The notes under the pieces were generated by a model, which was not told where the DNA came from, did not search any database, and saw only the letters and a program-made list of their open reading frames with translations. A stretch of 64,000 nucleotides of DNA, taken from Progne subis subis. Lineage: Eukaryota; Chordata; Aves; Passeriformes; Hirundinidae. Shown in pieces: positions 49,301-61,907 of the stretch. A program made the translations under genes and the position numbers. Location of the stretch: assembly GCA_022316685.1 (NCBI GenBank), contig JAKJHU010000023.1, positions 4,544,692 to 4,608,691 on the forward strand. Reading direction: 5' to 3'. Numbering within the stretch: the first letter of the stretch is position 1; every line of letters starts with the position of its first letter.

Positions 49301-51451
49301 GAAATAAAACAGTATTTAATAAAATGACACAGAATACTGCCAGCAGGAATTAATACCTTTATGTTTTCATTTATAACAACTGTGAAATTCTCCTGCCCTG
49401 ACAGCAGCCTTTTTAGGGCAACATTTCCATCACAGATTAGGAGGTGGATGAAAGCAGTAATGAGACAAATTGTTATCCAATACTGAAGTTAAACCTTTAG
49501 TCCAGCTCCTTCATAGCTTTATAAGATACCCAGCTCACTAGGTTCTTTTATACCTTTCTATATCTCCTCTGTGTAGTATCAGAGCTTGGTAAGTAAAGCT
49601 GTATGAGCCCTCAGCTGATCTGCTCAGAGATTTCATTTTCCGGAGTCCATCAAACTGAAATATCTTTTAAAATTTCTAGCAGGACATTTGGGAATCTCCC
49701 ATTATCACGACAATTCTGGAAATACCAAGGTATTGGAGGACTTTTTCTTAAAGGCATTCACAGAACAGATATTCTTTGAAATTCTGCAAAAGAGAACTCA
49801 TTTTTTATATTTCATTTAAATTTAGGGCGCTAAGATTCAATGTGCTACTTAGCCAAGGAGACAGTCCTGAAATCCCTCTCTTTTGTATGTGCACTTGAGA
49901 GGAAAACTCATCTCTACGTTTAACCTGAAAAGGTAGAATCCTTTTTCACTTGATGAGGTGCATTTGTGCATGTAGCAGAGAAATTTTGTTGGATGAATAA
50001 AAAGAAAAGAATCTCTGGTACATTTGAAAAATATGTCCCTCTTGACTTGTTTCAGTAGGATACAAGGCAGCCTTTCTCTTCCTTCCTGCCTCTTGGAACA
50101 CCCAATAGGCAAAAGACTAGTTTAAAAAAAAAAAAAAAAATGTGCACAGAGTTAAAATGCCCAGAAGCCCTTAAACTTGCAATTATCAACTCATCTGTTA
50201 TTCAGAGTGGGAAGAAGAAAATAAATAGCAATAGGAATATACCTGCTGATGAAAATAAATTTACAGTGCAGCAGGTGTATCAGTAAGTTACACATATTGA
50301 TAATTGTTGTGAAGCCTCTGTTGAAATTTGTGATGTCAAATAATAGATAGTTCTCCATATGCATCTCAAGCTGGCATACTCAACAAGGCCGCAGTTCGTG
50401 GCTGACAGAACAGAAAAAAGCCAATTTGTTTCTTCGCACTTTTAATTAAGGCTCTGAAAGTTTTATACAACGATGAGACAGCTCCTCACATTAGCTGTGC
50501 TGCTGTTCTGCAGCAAATAGCACATTCTGACAAGGATGCATTTTATTCACATTATTTCCTTAGATTACCTTCTGCATTTGGCACCTCTATTTTTAGCTAA
50601 TCAGATTTTTTTCCCCCCTTGGGAAAACCACTCTAAAAAATTGCACTGAGGGAACAAATAGAAGTATTTCGTTGGAAACCAACCCAATTGCTGCAGATTA
50701 TTCATGTTGAACACAAAGGCTTTTTAGCAGACCTTTATGCTTTAATCCCAATTATTATTACTAGTTTGGGCACATATAACTTGCCATTAACTTTCTAAAA
50801 CGTTTCCATTCTGTTTTCCTAGAGGGTTGTTTCCTTTAGCATGGAATACTCAGAGAATTGAGATCAAATGGAATCCTGGGCTTGATACTTCAAAGTTTTG
50901 CCCTTCACAGTTTTGAACAGTTTCCTTGAAGGACCCTGAACAAATACTTTTTATTTTCCTAGATAATCTTGCTAATATTCTGCCTAAATTTCCACTAACA
51001 GTCTTACAGACCAGAAAAGATTTTGTGTGTGGATGGCTGGCCTAAATAAAGTGTGTATATAAAAGAAATTCTACTTTTCATCTATATCTTCAAATTAATG
51101 CACATTTCATCCAGTAATTGTAACTATTGAAATAAAAAAGTGTGATGTTGCCTTCCTGCAAAATATTGCACAAAAGTTATTTCTGACACTTTATTTACAA
51201 ACATACATTTTTCAGTGAAATATTTACATAAAAGCAGCATACAATTAATGAAATTAAGCATGTAAAATCACTGATTTCTTTAAAATAAGAAAGATGTGGT
51301 AGGTTAACCTTCACTAAAAAACACCCACCCCAGTGATCAGCCACTCCCACTTTGCATATCCTTGAAAGCAAAATAATAGATGAGATCAATGATCAAAAAA
51401 ATATTAAACAGTTCCTTCCTACCTGTTAAAAAGGAGCTCACCGTGCATATC
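43326..51451. other. Long AT-rich intergenic stretch, no gene recognised
   Basis: About 8 kb without a gene. The open frames (for example 45381-45743) are AT-rich with no domain. A poly-A run lies near 50124-50140. No repeat boundary was seen, though very old repeats are likely present. Confidence 0.5.
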
Positions 51452-51623
51452 TGTCATGGGTTAGTACAGTTTGGTTTTTAGTCATAGACAAATGTAGAAT
51501 GATTCTCCAGGTCAGGACCTGGGCATTGCTTTGGAAGAGACAAGGACCTATCAGAGGGTTAGTTGGAATATTGACATCTATTCTGACCACTGAAATTGTT
51601 GGCTGCGACTTTGAGAAGTACCA

Positions 51624-51630
51624 TATAAAA
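51624..51630 (+). promoter_or_regulatory. TATA box of the ERVL-like LTR
   Basis: TATAAAA in the context ccatataaaacccc, ~170 bp into the LTR. This is a typical LTR promoter position, so transcription would start near 51650-51660. Confidence 0.65.
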
Positions 51631-52545
51631 CCCCTTGAGTTCCTGTAGGTGGGTCCTTTTTCCTTCTTCCTTTGGCCGGAGAGAGACAGGTAACATCGAG
51701 CTGGGCCTGCTGCTCCCCCCCTGCTGCTCCCCCCCTTTTTTGGGGGGGAAGCTGGCCTGAGGCCTGGCCGGATTCCATCGGCTCCCGGGTGAAGCAGGGG
51801 GAAGGAGAGATTGCTGTTTTGCAACAGCTACTTTCTTCAGACTTCCTTGGAGCAGGGAGAGATCTCTGCTGGGCCCTGATAAGAGCTACGGGCACCATTT
51901 GGGCTGAGGCCACCCTGAATTACATCGAGGGGTGGGCTGAGAAGGCATTTATGATCCTGGTTTTTTGTGATTCTGGACTGCCTGAGTGCTCCAATCTCTG
52001 ATGTTTCAGTGAGTTCTACTTCCCTCACCAGCACGGCCTTGAACATCTAACACCACGAGCTACAGAGAGAGAGACAAAGACTCCGAGCAGATTTAACTTT
52101 TTCTTAGCAACATGAAGCTTCCAGAGCTTAACCCTTCTCCGAGAGAGTAAGAAAGGACAGAGTGAACATAAAGAACAACAGAATGAAGTCAGTAGAGCAA
52201 GAGTGAAAAGACTATTGGGACAGAGGGCTGAAGAGCTGGTTGTTCCATTCCTATTTGAGCAATGGAAATGAACTCTGTATTTAGATTATTCCTTTAAATC
52301 ATGGGAAAAATAAGCATTTGGGGAGATGATTGTTTAGATTTGTGTGTGGATTTGAGCAAAGGTGTTTGTAATGGACCAAGTAATATTAATCTTGTCAAAT
52401 GCTTGAACAGAGATAAAGATGAGAAGCCCTCTGCGCCAGTGAAGAAGTGAGAAGATATCTCTGTTCCTTGAGATGAAGAATCCTTTGCTTTTGGAGTTAC
52501 TCATCTTTAAAAGGTGACACCCCAGCATGCAAGAGTCTAAGACCC

Positions 52546-53241
52546 ATAACCTGTGACTCGTTCCGTCCCCCACCGGGTGGACGCTGACCTCCGGGAAGCT
52601 CGGGTCAGCACAGCTACAAGAATGTTCCCAGTTCGGATGGGCACACAGGTTATCTTTACCTGCTGGCTCGGCTTCTCAGCAGCAGCTGGACCAAATAGTG
52701 TCGTGACAGCAATGGCAGCAGAAGAGAAGAGGATGGCTCTCAGCTTTGCAGGTTAAAAGGTGTTTATTCAGGCCCAGCTGCAGGAAGTCCGCAGCTGGTC
52801 CAAACCTCAGTCCAGAGAGACCAGTGAGCGAGAGAGGAAAGAAGAGCAGAGAGGATTTGAATCTCCCTCCTCCACCTTATAAGCGGGGGAAGGGTTCCAG
52901 GGAGGATACAACAAGACAACAAATCAGGGGATTCAGGGGGTAACAAGGTGTGCCCACCCCCAAGCCCTGGACTACTAAAATACAGAGCCAAAGGAATTCC
53001 CCCCAGGGAACCTATCACCTGAAGCCCTCTCCCTGAGATTTCACAATCTGGGAGGGATCCCCAAAGTGATAGACAGGCTGCCCCAGAGCGGGAGGTGGGG
53101 GGGGATGTTCCAGGTCAGGTGAGGGGTGGAGGGGTGGGAGGACTGACACAAAACACAGAATTGGGGATACAGTGAAATGAACCATAACATAAACTTCTTA
53201 TAAAAACCTAACAAAACAATTCTCGCACCACCACAATAACC
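52546..53241 (-). mobile_element. Nested solo LTR A with TSD ATAACC
   Basis: The LTR itself is 52552-53235 (684 bp), minus orientation. ATAACC lies directly on both sides (52546-52551 and 53236-53241), so this is a solo LTR left by LTR-LTR recombination, 6-bp TSD. TATA-like cttataag is at 52876-52883 and AATAAA (minus) at 52763-52768. It belongs to the same family as LTR B. Confidence 0.92.
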
Positions 53242-53372
53242 CATAAGCAGCTTGGGAAACTGCTAATGGGAGGGGTCACAAAAGCAGGTTTCCCTGGGCA
53301 GCTGTTTTTGTGACATTTAAAAAACCCACAAGGGAACTGTTCTAAGTTGTCAGTGGGATCCATGACTCTAAG
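53242..53372 (+). repeat. Outer LTR segment between the two nested LTRs
   Basis: About 131 bp that belongs to neither nested LTR. By position it is part of the interrupted outer ERVL-like LTR. It ends in TCTAAG, the left TSD of LTR B. Confidence 0.7.
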
Positions 53373-54057
53373 TGTGGCGGTGCAAGAATTGTTTTATCAA
53401 GTTTTATAAGAAGTTTTATGTTATGGTACATTTCACTGTGCCCCCAGTTCTGTAACAGTCCATCCCCTTTGAATTGTTTCATGTCAATCATCCCACCCCC
53501 CACCTATCATTGTCAATCCCCTCCCCCCCTTCTCCCCCCGCCCCCCCCGCCCCCTGCTCTGGGCCATCCTGTCTATCACTTCGGATCTCCTCCCCGGCTT
53601 GGGAAATTCCCGGAGGGGCGTCGAGTGATAGGCTGGTGCCCAGGGAATCCCCTTTTCCCTTTTTGTCAGTGGTCAGAGGCTTAGAAGTGGACATCCCCTG
53701 TTACCCCCCGAATTCCCTGATTTGCTATCCTGTTGAAACTTCCCCTGCACCCTCCCCCGCTTATAAGATCAGAGAGGGAAATTCAAACGCGCTCTGGCCG
53801 GCAGATTGGATGAGCTGCGGAGCTCCCGCAGCTCGGCTTGAGTAAACCATCTTTAAACCTGCTCAGCCAAGAGCCATCCTTTCATCTACCACCACAGTCA
53901 CAGCACAGTCTGGGCCAGCTGCTGCTGAGAAGCCGAGTCCAGCAGGTAAAGATAGCCTGCTTGCAAACCCGGACCGGAACGCTTTGGCCGCTGTGCAGAT
54001 CCGAGCCAGCCAGGGGCCTGTGTCCGCCCAGCGCTGAAAGGCACAGCCACATCTAAG
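53367..54057 (+). mobile_element. Nested solo LTR B with TSD TCTAAG
   Basis: The LTR is 53373-54051 (679 bp), plus orientation, starting TGTGGCGGTGCAAGAATTG. TCTAAG flanks it at 53367-53372 and 54052-54057. TATA-like cttataag is at 53760-53767; the poly-A signal is a variant, AGTAAA, at 53841-53846. Clearly related to LTR A but diverged from it (CG-to-TG type and other changes). C-rich runs lie at 53505-53555. Confidence 0.92.
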
Positions 54058-54260
54058 AGAGATTCTTCTCCTAAAGACTTGATGAAAGACTATTGTCAGA
54101 TGGTGAAACTGACTGAAAATTACAAGTTTTGTCTCTTTATGTTGTTTAATAGGAAAGTTAACAGTCCGTAAGGGGAGGGAAGAGTGGTTTTAGTTTCGTT
54201 CTGTTTTGTTTTAGGGTTTCTTTTCCCAACTTTATTTTTTCTGTTCTTTTACTGTGTGTT

Positions 54261-54266
54261 AATAAA
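54261..54266 (+). terminator. Polyadenylation signal of the ERVL-like LTR
   Basis: AATAAA in ttaataaaactatttg, followed by a T/G-rich stretch. With the TATA box at 51624 it gives the LTR its plus orientation. Confidence 0.65.
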
Positions 54267-54649
54267 ACTATTTGTTCATTTTTAAGGTTGAGCCTGCTTT
54301 GTTTTTCTCCTAGTCTCTCTCCCACAGAAAAAGAGTGAGTACTAAGACCAGAATTTAGTGAACATGAAACCACTACAGTATCTAATACATATGTTCACTT
54401 TTCTTTGCTACATTTAACAAATTGTCAATAAGTCAGACAAGTACTTTCCTACAGCCATTTTTGCATCAAGAACTTAGATCCAAATTTTAAAGGGCCTAAA
54501 TTATTCCTATGATGAATATGGGACTATTTTACCATTTTTACCTTGTCATAAGGGAAAGAGTATTGTCACTTGTCATACCGTAATCAAGAGTTTCAGAGCA
54601 GCTGATAGAGATAATAGCTTCTGTTTTCCTCTGGAAAAAATCTTGTAAC

Positions 54650-55640
54650 TATACATACCCTTCTGAAGAAGAAGCTGCAATCTTCAGATTGTCAGGGTAG
54701 TCTGCATGGAGCTCTGCCTGAGGACGGGTGAGAAGCTGACCTAGAATTTTTGGGTAAGGACTAAAGGGAGGGCAGGGACAGGAGACATTATACTGGGGAT
54801 CTGCTCCAGGCTGTCTGACCAGGAAAACTGAGCAGATGATGCTTCTGTAGACAGATAGGAGCAGCCTCATATTCACAAGCTGTGGTCCTCATGCGGAATT
54901 TTAACCACCCTGATACAGGATGGAGGAACAAAACAGCAGGGCACAGGTAATCCCAGAGGTTCCTGGGACAAGCTGATGATGACTTCCCTCTCCAGGTGAC
55001 AGAGACAACAAGGAGCGCTGCTCGGCTGGACCTTGTTCTCCCCAATGTGAAGCAGCTGCTGGGAAATGTGAAGGGCATCCTGGGCTGCAGCCTGGTCTGC
55101 AGTGACCATGAAGCAGTGAAATTCAAGATCTTTAGGGATATGAGGAGGGATAATAAACAAGCTCACTACCCTGTGCCTCAGGAGGGCAGACTGTGGGATA
55201 AAGTCCTGCAAGGAAGAGAGGTACAAGAAGGAGATGATTGGAGGGCTGAAGCAGCTTTGCTACAGAGACAGGCTGAAGGTTGTTTATCCTGGAGAAGAGA
55301 AGGCTCTGGGGATACCTTCTAGCAGCCTTCCAGTACCTAATTGGTGCCTACTAGAGAGCTGAAGAGGGACTATGTGCAAGAGCATGTAGTGATAGGACAA
55401 AAACTGAGAGTAGATTCAGATTAGATGTAAGGGGAAAAACATAACTCTGAGGGTGGTGAGACACTGGAGCAGACTGCCCAAAGAAGCTCTGGATGCCTCA
55501 TTCCTGGTGGTGTTCAAGACCATGTTGAATGGTTCTCTAGCAACCTGGTCTATTGGAGCGTTCTCGCCCATAGCAGAGAGTGTTGGAAGCAGAAGATCTT
55601 TAAGGACCCTTCCAACACAAACCATTCTATGATTCCATGA
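54650..55640 (+). mobile_element. CR1 LINE, 5'-truncated and internally deleted
   Basis: 54650-55200 matches the end of the CR1 endonuclease region: a plus-strand open frame at 54996-55322 reads RSAARLDLVLPN and then GCSLVCSDHEAVKFKIF, the last being the endonuclease SDH motif. Near 55215-55235 the text jumps to the 3' region ('ggagggctgaagcagctttg', 'cctggagaagagaaggctct'), skipping the reverse transcriptase. It ends in the octamer-like 'attctatgattccatga'. Inactive. Confidence 0.9.
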
Positions 55641-56232
55641 GAAACTATCAGTTCTTATTTTTATGTAGATTAAACAAAAGCCAGCCAGGTTGGAAGAAGA
55701 ATTTTGTAACAAGATCAATGCTCAGAGTCTGAGTTCTTCAGCTTGCACAGGCTGTCTGTTGTATCTGTTGGGGACATGCAGATGACTCCCTCCCACAGCT
55801 CTAGGGGCCTAAAAGACCTTTAGGCTTAAGGAAGCAACCCCAAATGATGTCAGTCTCCTGAGTGAATTCACTGTTCCTGTTTGTAATCAAATTTCTAGTA
55901 CCTTACTCCACTGAGAATTACTGGTAGTATTTATCATGCATCCAGCTAAGACTACAGCTGACATTGCTGTCAGCGCACCATATCCATTATGCACTAAATT
56001 CGATGTTCTGTGACTACTGCCCTATTTTCTGCTCTTAAGTCCTTAGTTTTGTACTTATGACTCCTCCAAACTCTTCTAGGATGAATATCATACCACAATA
56101 TCACACAGAGCAGGAAGAACTCACAAAACTCTTGTTTCAGTGTTGTTATAACATCTGTTCATCACTGGTCTTTGTTTCATAAATTTACATGCTTCAAAAA
56201 AATTATTTTTATGAAAGCAAAGTAGGAGTAGT

Positions 56233-56271
<39 letters not shown>

Positions 56272-57807
56272 AAAAAAGGCTGATTCCTATTCCTACCACA
56301 AAACACCCAAATAAAATAAAACCAAAAATCCCCCAGTATTTTCATGGGATCTAAGCATCATTGACCATGGTAAAAAGAGGTCAATTTATATAAATGTCTT
56401 ATAGTTAGTCAAAGCTCTGTATGATATGTTGAATTTTAACCTTAATTTAAAACTGCAGCAAAGCCATCGGGGAGCCAGTGGCCTGAAGTTAACATCATAA
56501 TTGTCAGTGGTGTTGCTGATCTCAGTGACAAAGCTTCTACTGCAGAGTAACACAGTTAGCAGAGGGAGCAGATGAAAGGATGTGTTGCTCAAATGCCTTC
56601 TCACTCAGTCACCCAGAAGATGCTGGAGATGCCACATAGAGTGGTCCATGGTTAATTCAGGTATTCAGATTAAATTTAACTCCAAAATATGCTTTCAGCA
56701 CACAAGTTTCTCTCTTAAGAGATAACACATTAATCCTTTTCCCAAGTAGAGTTCTTTGAAATACTACTATATTAATAGTTTCATTACTGAAACTATTGTA
56801 TTAAAGAAAATATCTTTTCAGTGCAGAATATGAACAGAAGATAGTATTTTGCACTAGACTTCTAGAATAAAACACTGACTAAAGAAGAGATAATGCAAAT
56901 GCAATTATGACAAGGCTAGAATAACATGTAAAATAGCAAAATATTCATTCGAGGAGTCTACTTGATAACATTTTCTATTTTTTGTGTATCTTTAAGGAAG
57001 TTTTTTTGACTAAAATTTATACCATTTATAATAAATGCAGATGGTTTTAAAAAACCCAAGCAATCAAACAAACAAACAAAAGAAAATTCTTTCAGAATTG
57101 ACAACTCAATACAGGACAGAAACTTTTCTAACCCAAAGTCATCCGAAACATTTCATCACAACTGAGAGATATAGAAATTTGTTTCAATACTTGCTTGTAA
57201 AAATTTCTGATGAGTTTATGGATTAAGAGGGAATGATCAGGCACTGAATAAAGCTTAATTAAATGAGCTTCACATGTTTTGAAGAAAAAGAAGTGACTTT
57301 TGCTAGTTTTATGATTGTATTACAGACAACTTTTTAAAAGAGAGAGGATTTAAAGACTGCCAAGAAACGAAATATCAAAATATAAGTTATTAATGCTTCT
57401 TCAGTGTCATAACTACAATAACATCTAGATAATTCCTCACAGATACAGAGCATTTGAATAGTTGACTGCAGAAAATGTATAGAATAGATGCTTAGCAATA
57501 TTTGCCATGTTCAACCTACATTAGTGTATTTACACACAAAGAACTGTGGCCTTGTTTTAATTAAAACAGTCGCCTCTAAAATAAAGCTCGGTGGACCCTT
57601 GCTGAAATACAAAGGTTAACATAAATCTAACACAACTGAGGACAACCAAAAAACCTCTTTGCATAAGGTGATGTGACAAAAAAGTGGTTTTATGACTATA
57701 GACCTAAGTGCATATCACATTGCACTCTTTATACAGCACTGGCTGCTCACTTTGTTTACCCTTCCTTGTAGTGCTCACATTTATGTTCATAACTTTACAT
57801 ATGAATG
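55641..57807. other. Intergenic DNA, no gene recognised
   Basis: Holds a 34-base poly-A at 56236-56269. No retrogene or LINE body could be seen directly upstream of it. Confidence 0.6.
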
Positions 57808-58473
57808 TGTCCTAGGGTAACTTTATGATGCTTGTATCCCCAATCGTCTGTTCTGTTTGTGCTGTATATTGAGTTCTGTGCCTTTAAGACTAGGTTCTAA
57901 GAGCAAGGAGAAGCGCGGAGTTTGTTTTGAGAAAACTGCCTGACTCCTCCACATTCTTCTGCGGACGGTGTTCGGCGGAGGCTTAGAGAGACTGCAGGAC
58001 AGAGATCTTTTTGCTTTTAGTTAGTTTCAGCTAGCTAGGGCAGAGAAGTTCCCTGGACTGGTTTTTTTTTTCTTTCTTTTTTCTTGGAACTGTTTAAACC
58101 TGCCCTGGACTGAAAACCCAGGGGAGCACTGGGGGCTGCACCTGCGGCCCACCGGGGCCTGGAGTCGGCATTTTCCAGCAGCGCCGGAGGGACTGGGACT
58201 GAGGAGAGACTGAGAGAGAGCCGAGCTCCACCCACGACAAGGACTTTCTCAATTTGCCATCTCACTCCAGAACGAGAGGTTTTATTGTTTCATATTATTC
58301 ATTCTTTATACTTGTATGCACTTTATTTGTTTAGTAAAATAGTTTTTTCCACTTTTCTCCACAAAGGTTTTTTTTTCGGACTGGTTGGAGGGAGGGGCCA
58401 CTTGGGTTTGCTTCCCAGAGGGATCCTATACAGGGGTTTTCCCCCAAATTTGTCTCCAAACCAGGACAGAATG
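57803..58473 (+). mobile_element. Solo LTR of the edited provirus family, TSD GAATG
   Basis: The LTR is 57808-58468 (661 bp), plus orientation, starting TGTCCTAGGGTAAC and ending CCAAACCAGGACA. GAATG flanks it at 57803-57807 and 58469-58473. It matches the reverse complement of the LTRs at 10339-10997 and 4323-4983. It keeps GG pairs where the edited LTR has AG, so it serves as an outgroup for the direction of change. Confidence 0.95.
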
Positions 58474-59630
58474 AAAAATGAAAAGTAGATGTAAAACTTT
58501 CAAGAATCCAGAGTATCAGAGTGGCAAGATTATGACGGTCTCTTTGCTTTTTTTTGTGGGGGTTTTAGTCAGCATTATAGTTACTGTGTATCAGATCAGA
58601 AGCAAGAACTAGATATTGTTTTCCTCGTAAAAAATAATTATCTGAAAAAGTTAATAATTTCATTAATTCTTCAGGAAAAGATACACACTAAAGTTACTGG
58701 AGGTTGAACCATTTCTGCAGCCTCTGTCTTTTTCTTTCCTGGCACTGTCAGCCTTGCAGGCTCCGTTGAAGTATGGGGCATGTTCATGGCCAGGTATTGC
58801 TGCCACATCTTGGGAATTAAAGGATTATTGAAGGAGTAAACTGCAAATTTTGATTGAGTCTACAATATTGTGTCATGGTGTAATTAGTAAATTACAACAG
58901 GAGTCCTGAGGGAATCACATATTAAAGCTATGTGATTACTCAATTTGTTTGCTCATGATTAATATTATTGCACTAAACATAAAAGGAGATGATTAATGAC
59001 TTATCTACAAATTACTTAGTACTGCTGGTAATGGTGCAGGAGAGCAGGTAAATGCACTTGGAAACTGGTTTACATAATCAGGGAAAATAAACCAGTGCTA
59101 ATATTTTTTTCTGGTAAAATGATACAAAAATGATTGTCCTTCAAGGAATAATGAATACATATAACTTTTTTTGTCACGTAATTTCAAATATAGTTGTCAA
59201 AATACTTGCATATAAGAAAAAAAAGTATCAATGTTTCCTCTCAGACTTTGCAGCCTCTTCTTAAGACGCTTCATACTTTTTTCTGGCTTGCAGCAGAAAC
59301 CAGCAGCAAAATATAATAAGGTTTAGAAATAGGCCTGTTTAAATAATAAATTACATAGCCTAGCTTTTTTCCTAGTATGGAATTGACTTTCAAGTGCGGA
59401 TATATTAGAAAATAAGATGGGTATGCTTTATATAATTTGTTCCTAGTTAAATTGCTATGATTTTAGGGGCTTTAACACAAATGGTAAAAGTCATTATATA
59501 AGTATGCATTGTTTTTCTCATGAAAAAAACCAATGTTCTCTTTCATTTTTCTGCTGAAGGCTCTTTTAAGGATGAATTAGAGACTAGAGGACAACTTAGT
59601 GTTCATCCTGATTAACATGTGAAACCTATA
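58474..59630. other. AT-rich intergenic DNA, no gene recognised
   Basis: No repeat end or gene recognised. Confidence 0.6.
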
Positions 59631-60720
59631 GTAGAAGGCAGCCAGACCTGGTAGACTTTGTGAGTCAGGGAATTCCTCCTCCTGGCCAAGGAGAGAGGAT
59701 TTTTATCCCTCTCAGACCTTGTGTTGTCTGCCATCCCAGACTCATGGATGCAGAGGCTCCCTGTGGCCATGCCCCGGCAGCAGTGAGGTGGGGAACACAT
59801 TTGTGGTACACACACGCAGGGTGTAACCTCACCAGCGGTTCCATGAGGACACCCTCGCTCTCCAGATCTGCAGGCACACCATATTTGCATATTAACCCAG
59901 ACTCCAAGTATATTATCCTTGTATATTACCCCAGACTCCAAGTCCCTGTAAGACCTTTGCCCAGATCCTAGGTGCCTCACACAGTTCCTTCATCAGATCC
60001 TGAGGCCCTGAGCCTTTCCAGGTGCTGGGATCCTGTTACCACACACTAGTCCTAGGCTACTAGTGGTTCTCCTCCACACCCTCACACACAGTATATCTTC
60101 CATCAGTGGCTGCACTCCGATCTCTCATCCTGCTCACTGACTAATCCCTCCTGAAGGTCGCAAGTGGTTCACACACTCGTACACAGGATGAAATGCGCTC
60201 GTGCACAAACTGGTTAGGAACAGAATTTAATAAGGACAGGACTCAACCAGAGGAGTATTCCAGCTAGCAAGTTTCTTGCACACAATTAGCCTCTCTTGTT
60301 TCAGCTCCTCTCCATTTCCCATGCTTGTTTTCCCAATCCATCAGCATCCCTCCCTTTCTCCACCTGTGTTTCATTCCAAATGAACACTCTATTGCTAATT
60401 ACACCTTCCCTGCTGGGCTCACTTTTTTTACACCTGTGCTCCAGTTTGGTGTCTCACAGATTGCAGTTGCTGAGGGTTTGCTTACCTTGCTATATCTCAC
60501 TTCTGAAAGATCCCCAGCTGACCCTTCAATTATTTATGAGATTTAGGCCATCTCTCACCTCACTGCCGTGTAACTTTATGGGAACTCTGGCCATTATTCA
60601 CCGTGCAACCCACAACACTTGTCAACTTTTCCCTCTGTTATCTGTCATACCCAGCAATTTCTCATGCCATGTCCAGCAGTTGCTCATGGTGAGTTTAGTT
60701 AGTTAAACCCCAGGCTGTAT
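59631..60720. other. GC-richer patch, unclassified repeat-like sequence
   Basis: Composition differs sharply from both sides. It contains a ~34-bp-period direct repeat (attaacccagactccaagt at 59891 and a near copy at 59925) and overlapping open frames on both strands (59612-59980, 59660-59971, 60296-60706). It may be an old LTR or other repeat in minus orientation. No boundaries or domains were found. Confidence 0.4.
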
Positions 60721-61869
60721 CCTAACGTGCATTTATTGTGCCCAGTCCTCACAAGATTTTCACTTGTGTTTGTCTGCCAGAATTAGTTAAGAATGTAACT
60801 TTTTGTAGCCAGACTGGATTAATAATTTTTAACACTTACTGCTCAGCATCAGAGCACATAAGAAATTAACTATTAAACTGTACCTCTTCTCAAAAGACCT
60901 TCATATTCTCATTTTAAAAGGATATTTTACTTTGGAAATTAGATTTAGAATAGGGAAGTAATGGTTTTTATAGGCAGAAGGAGAAGCAGATCAAAATTTG
61001 TGTATAACTAGGCATCTAAATTTCCAGAATGGATGAACGTTCTTCTGAAATATCAGCATATAAATGAAAATCAAACAATGCAAATGTATTAGATTATGTA
61101 GGAGAAAATGAAGAAATAATATCCATATACTAAATGTATGCCTTACATTTTAAAATAAGATATATTTCATGCTTTGCTTATATTATAGCAGTAGAAACAT
61201 CCCAGCAAGTAAGTTTATTGAAGAAAAAACAATCAAACTAACAAAAACCAAAACAAAACAAGGGCTAGATAATTACAAATTTATACAATCAGTTCACATC
61301 TTGAGGTTAAGATAAGTTTGGAATACAATTAAAGAAGATAATTTCTTTTTTTGCTAACAGTGTCATTTAGCAAGTATTTTTACTGAAAAGATATTGATGC
61401 CTTGCCTAACCTTTCTAATTGCTATCTTAAAATTCCACCTATGGACATTTAATTATGTCCATATACAAATTTAAAAATATTTAAGTAAGATTTTTTTGCT
61501 TTAGTCTAAAAAGAAAATAGGGCTTTCCATTTCATCTAAATCACAATATTTTGAAGAAATTTATACTTTTCTCAGTGTTATTGATCTATGTTTCAATAAT
61601 AATATCATTCACATTTGAGGTTCTATTAGAGAATAATAAAATAATCAGAGCTGTTATTTTTATATGCTAAAACCTCTGATAATTTGGAGGGTCACTAGAG
61701 CCCTGATATGACAATAAAACCAAAGAAAAAATTATTATGGAGCTAACTAGACAGTAATACCAAAAGTTTTAATCATTAGATACATAAATAATATCAACTG
61801 GAATATATCTTACAGTATGAAAATTTCACCAGTGAATGCTAGTTAGCCTTACTGCTACTGAAATCACTG

Positions 61870-61907
<38 letters not shown>

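Larger units (their letters stand above)
51452..54377 (+). mobile_element. ERVL-like LTR carrying two nested solo LTRs
   Basis: Begins TGTCATGGG and ends AAACCACTACA, ends I associate with avian ERVL-type LTRs. The flanks atatc (left) and gtatc (right) nearly match as a 5-bp TSD. A TATA box is at 51624-51630 and an AATAAA signal at 54261-54266. Removing the two nested LTRs and one copy of each TSD leaves about 1.55 kb, long for an LTR but in keeping with the wide spacing of promoter and poly-A signal in this type. There is no coding capacity. The outer 3' edge is less sure than the 5' edge. Confidence 0.75.

Noticed and set aside
52552..54051. One large palindromic element
   Set aside because: Each half has its own perfect and different 6-bp TSD, so they are two separate solo LTRs.
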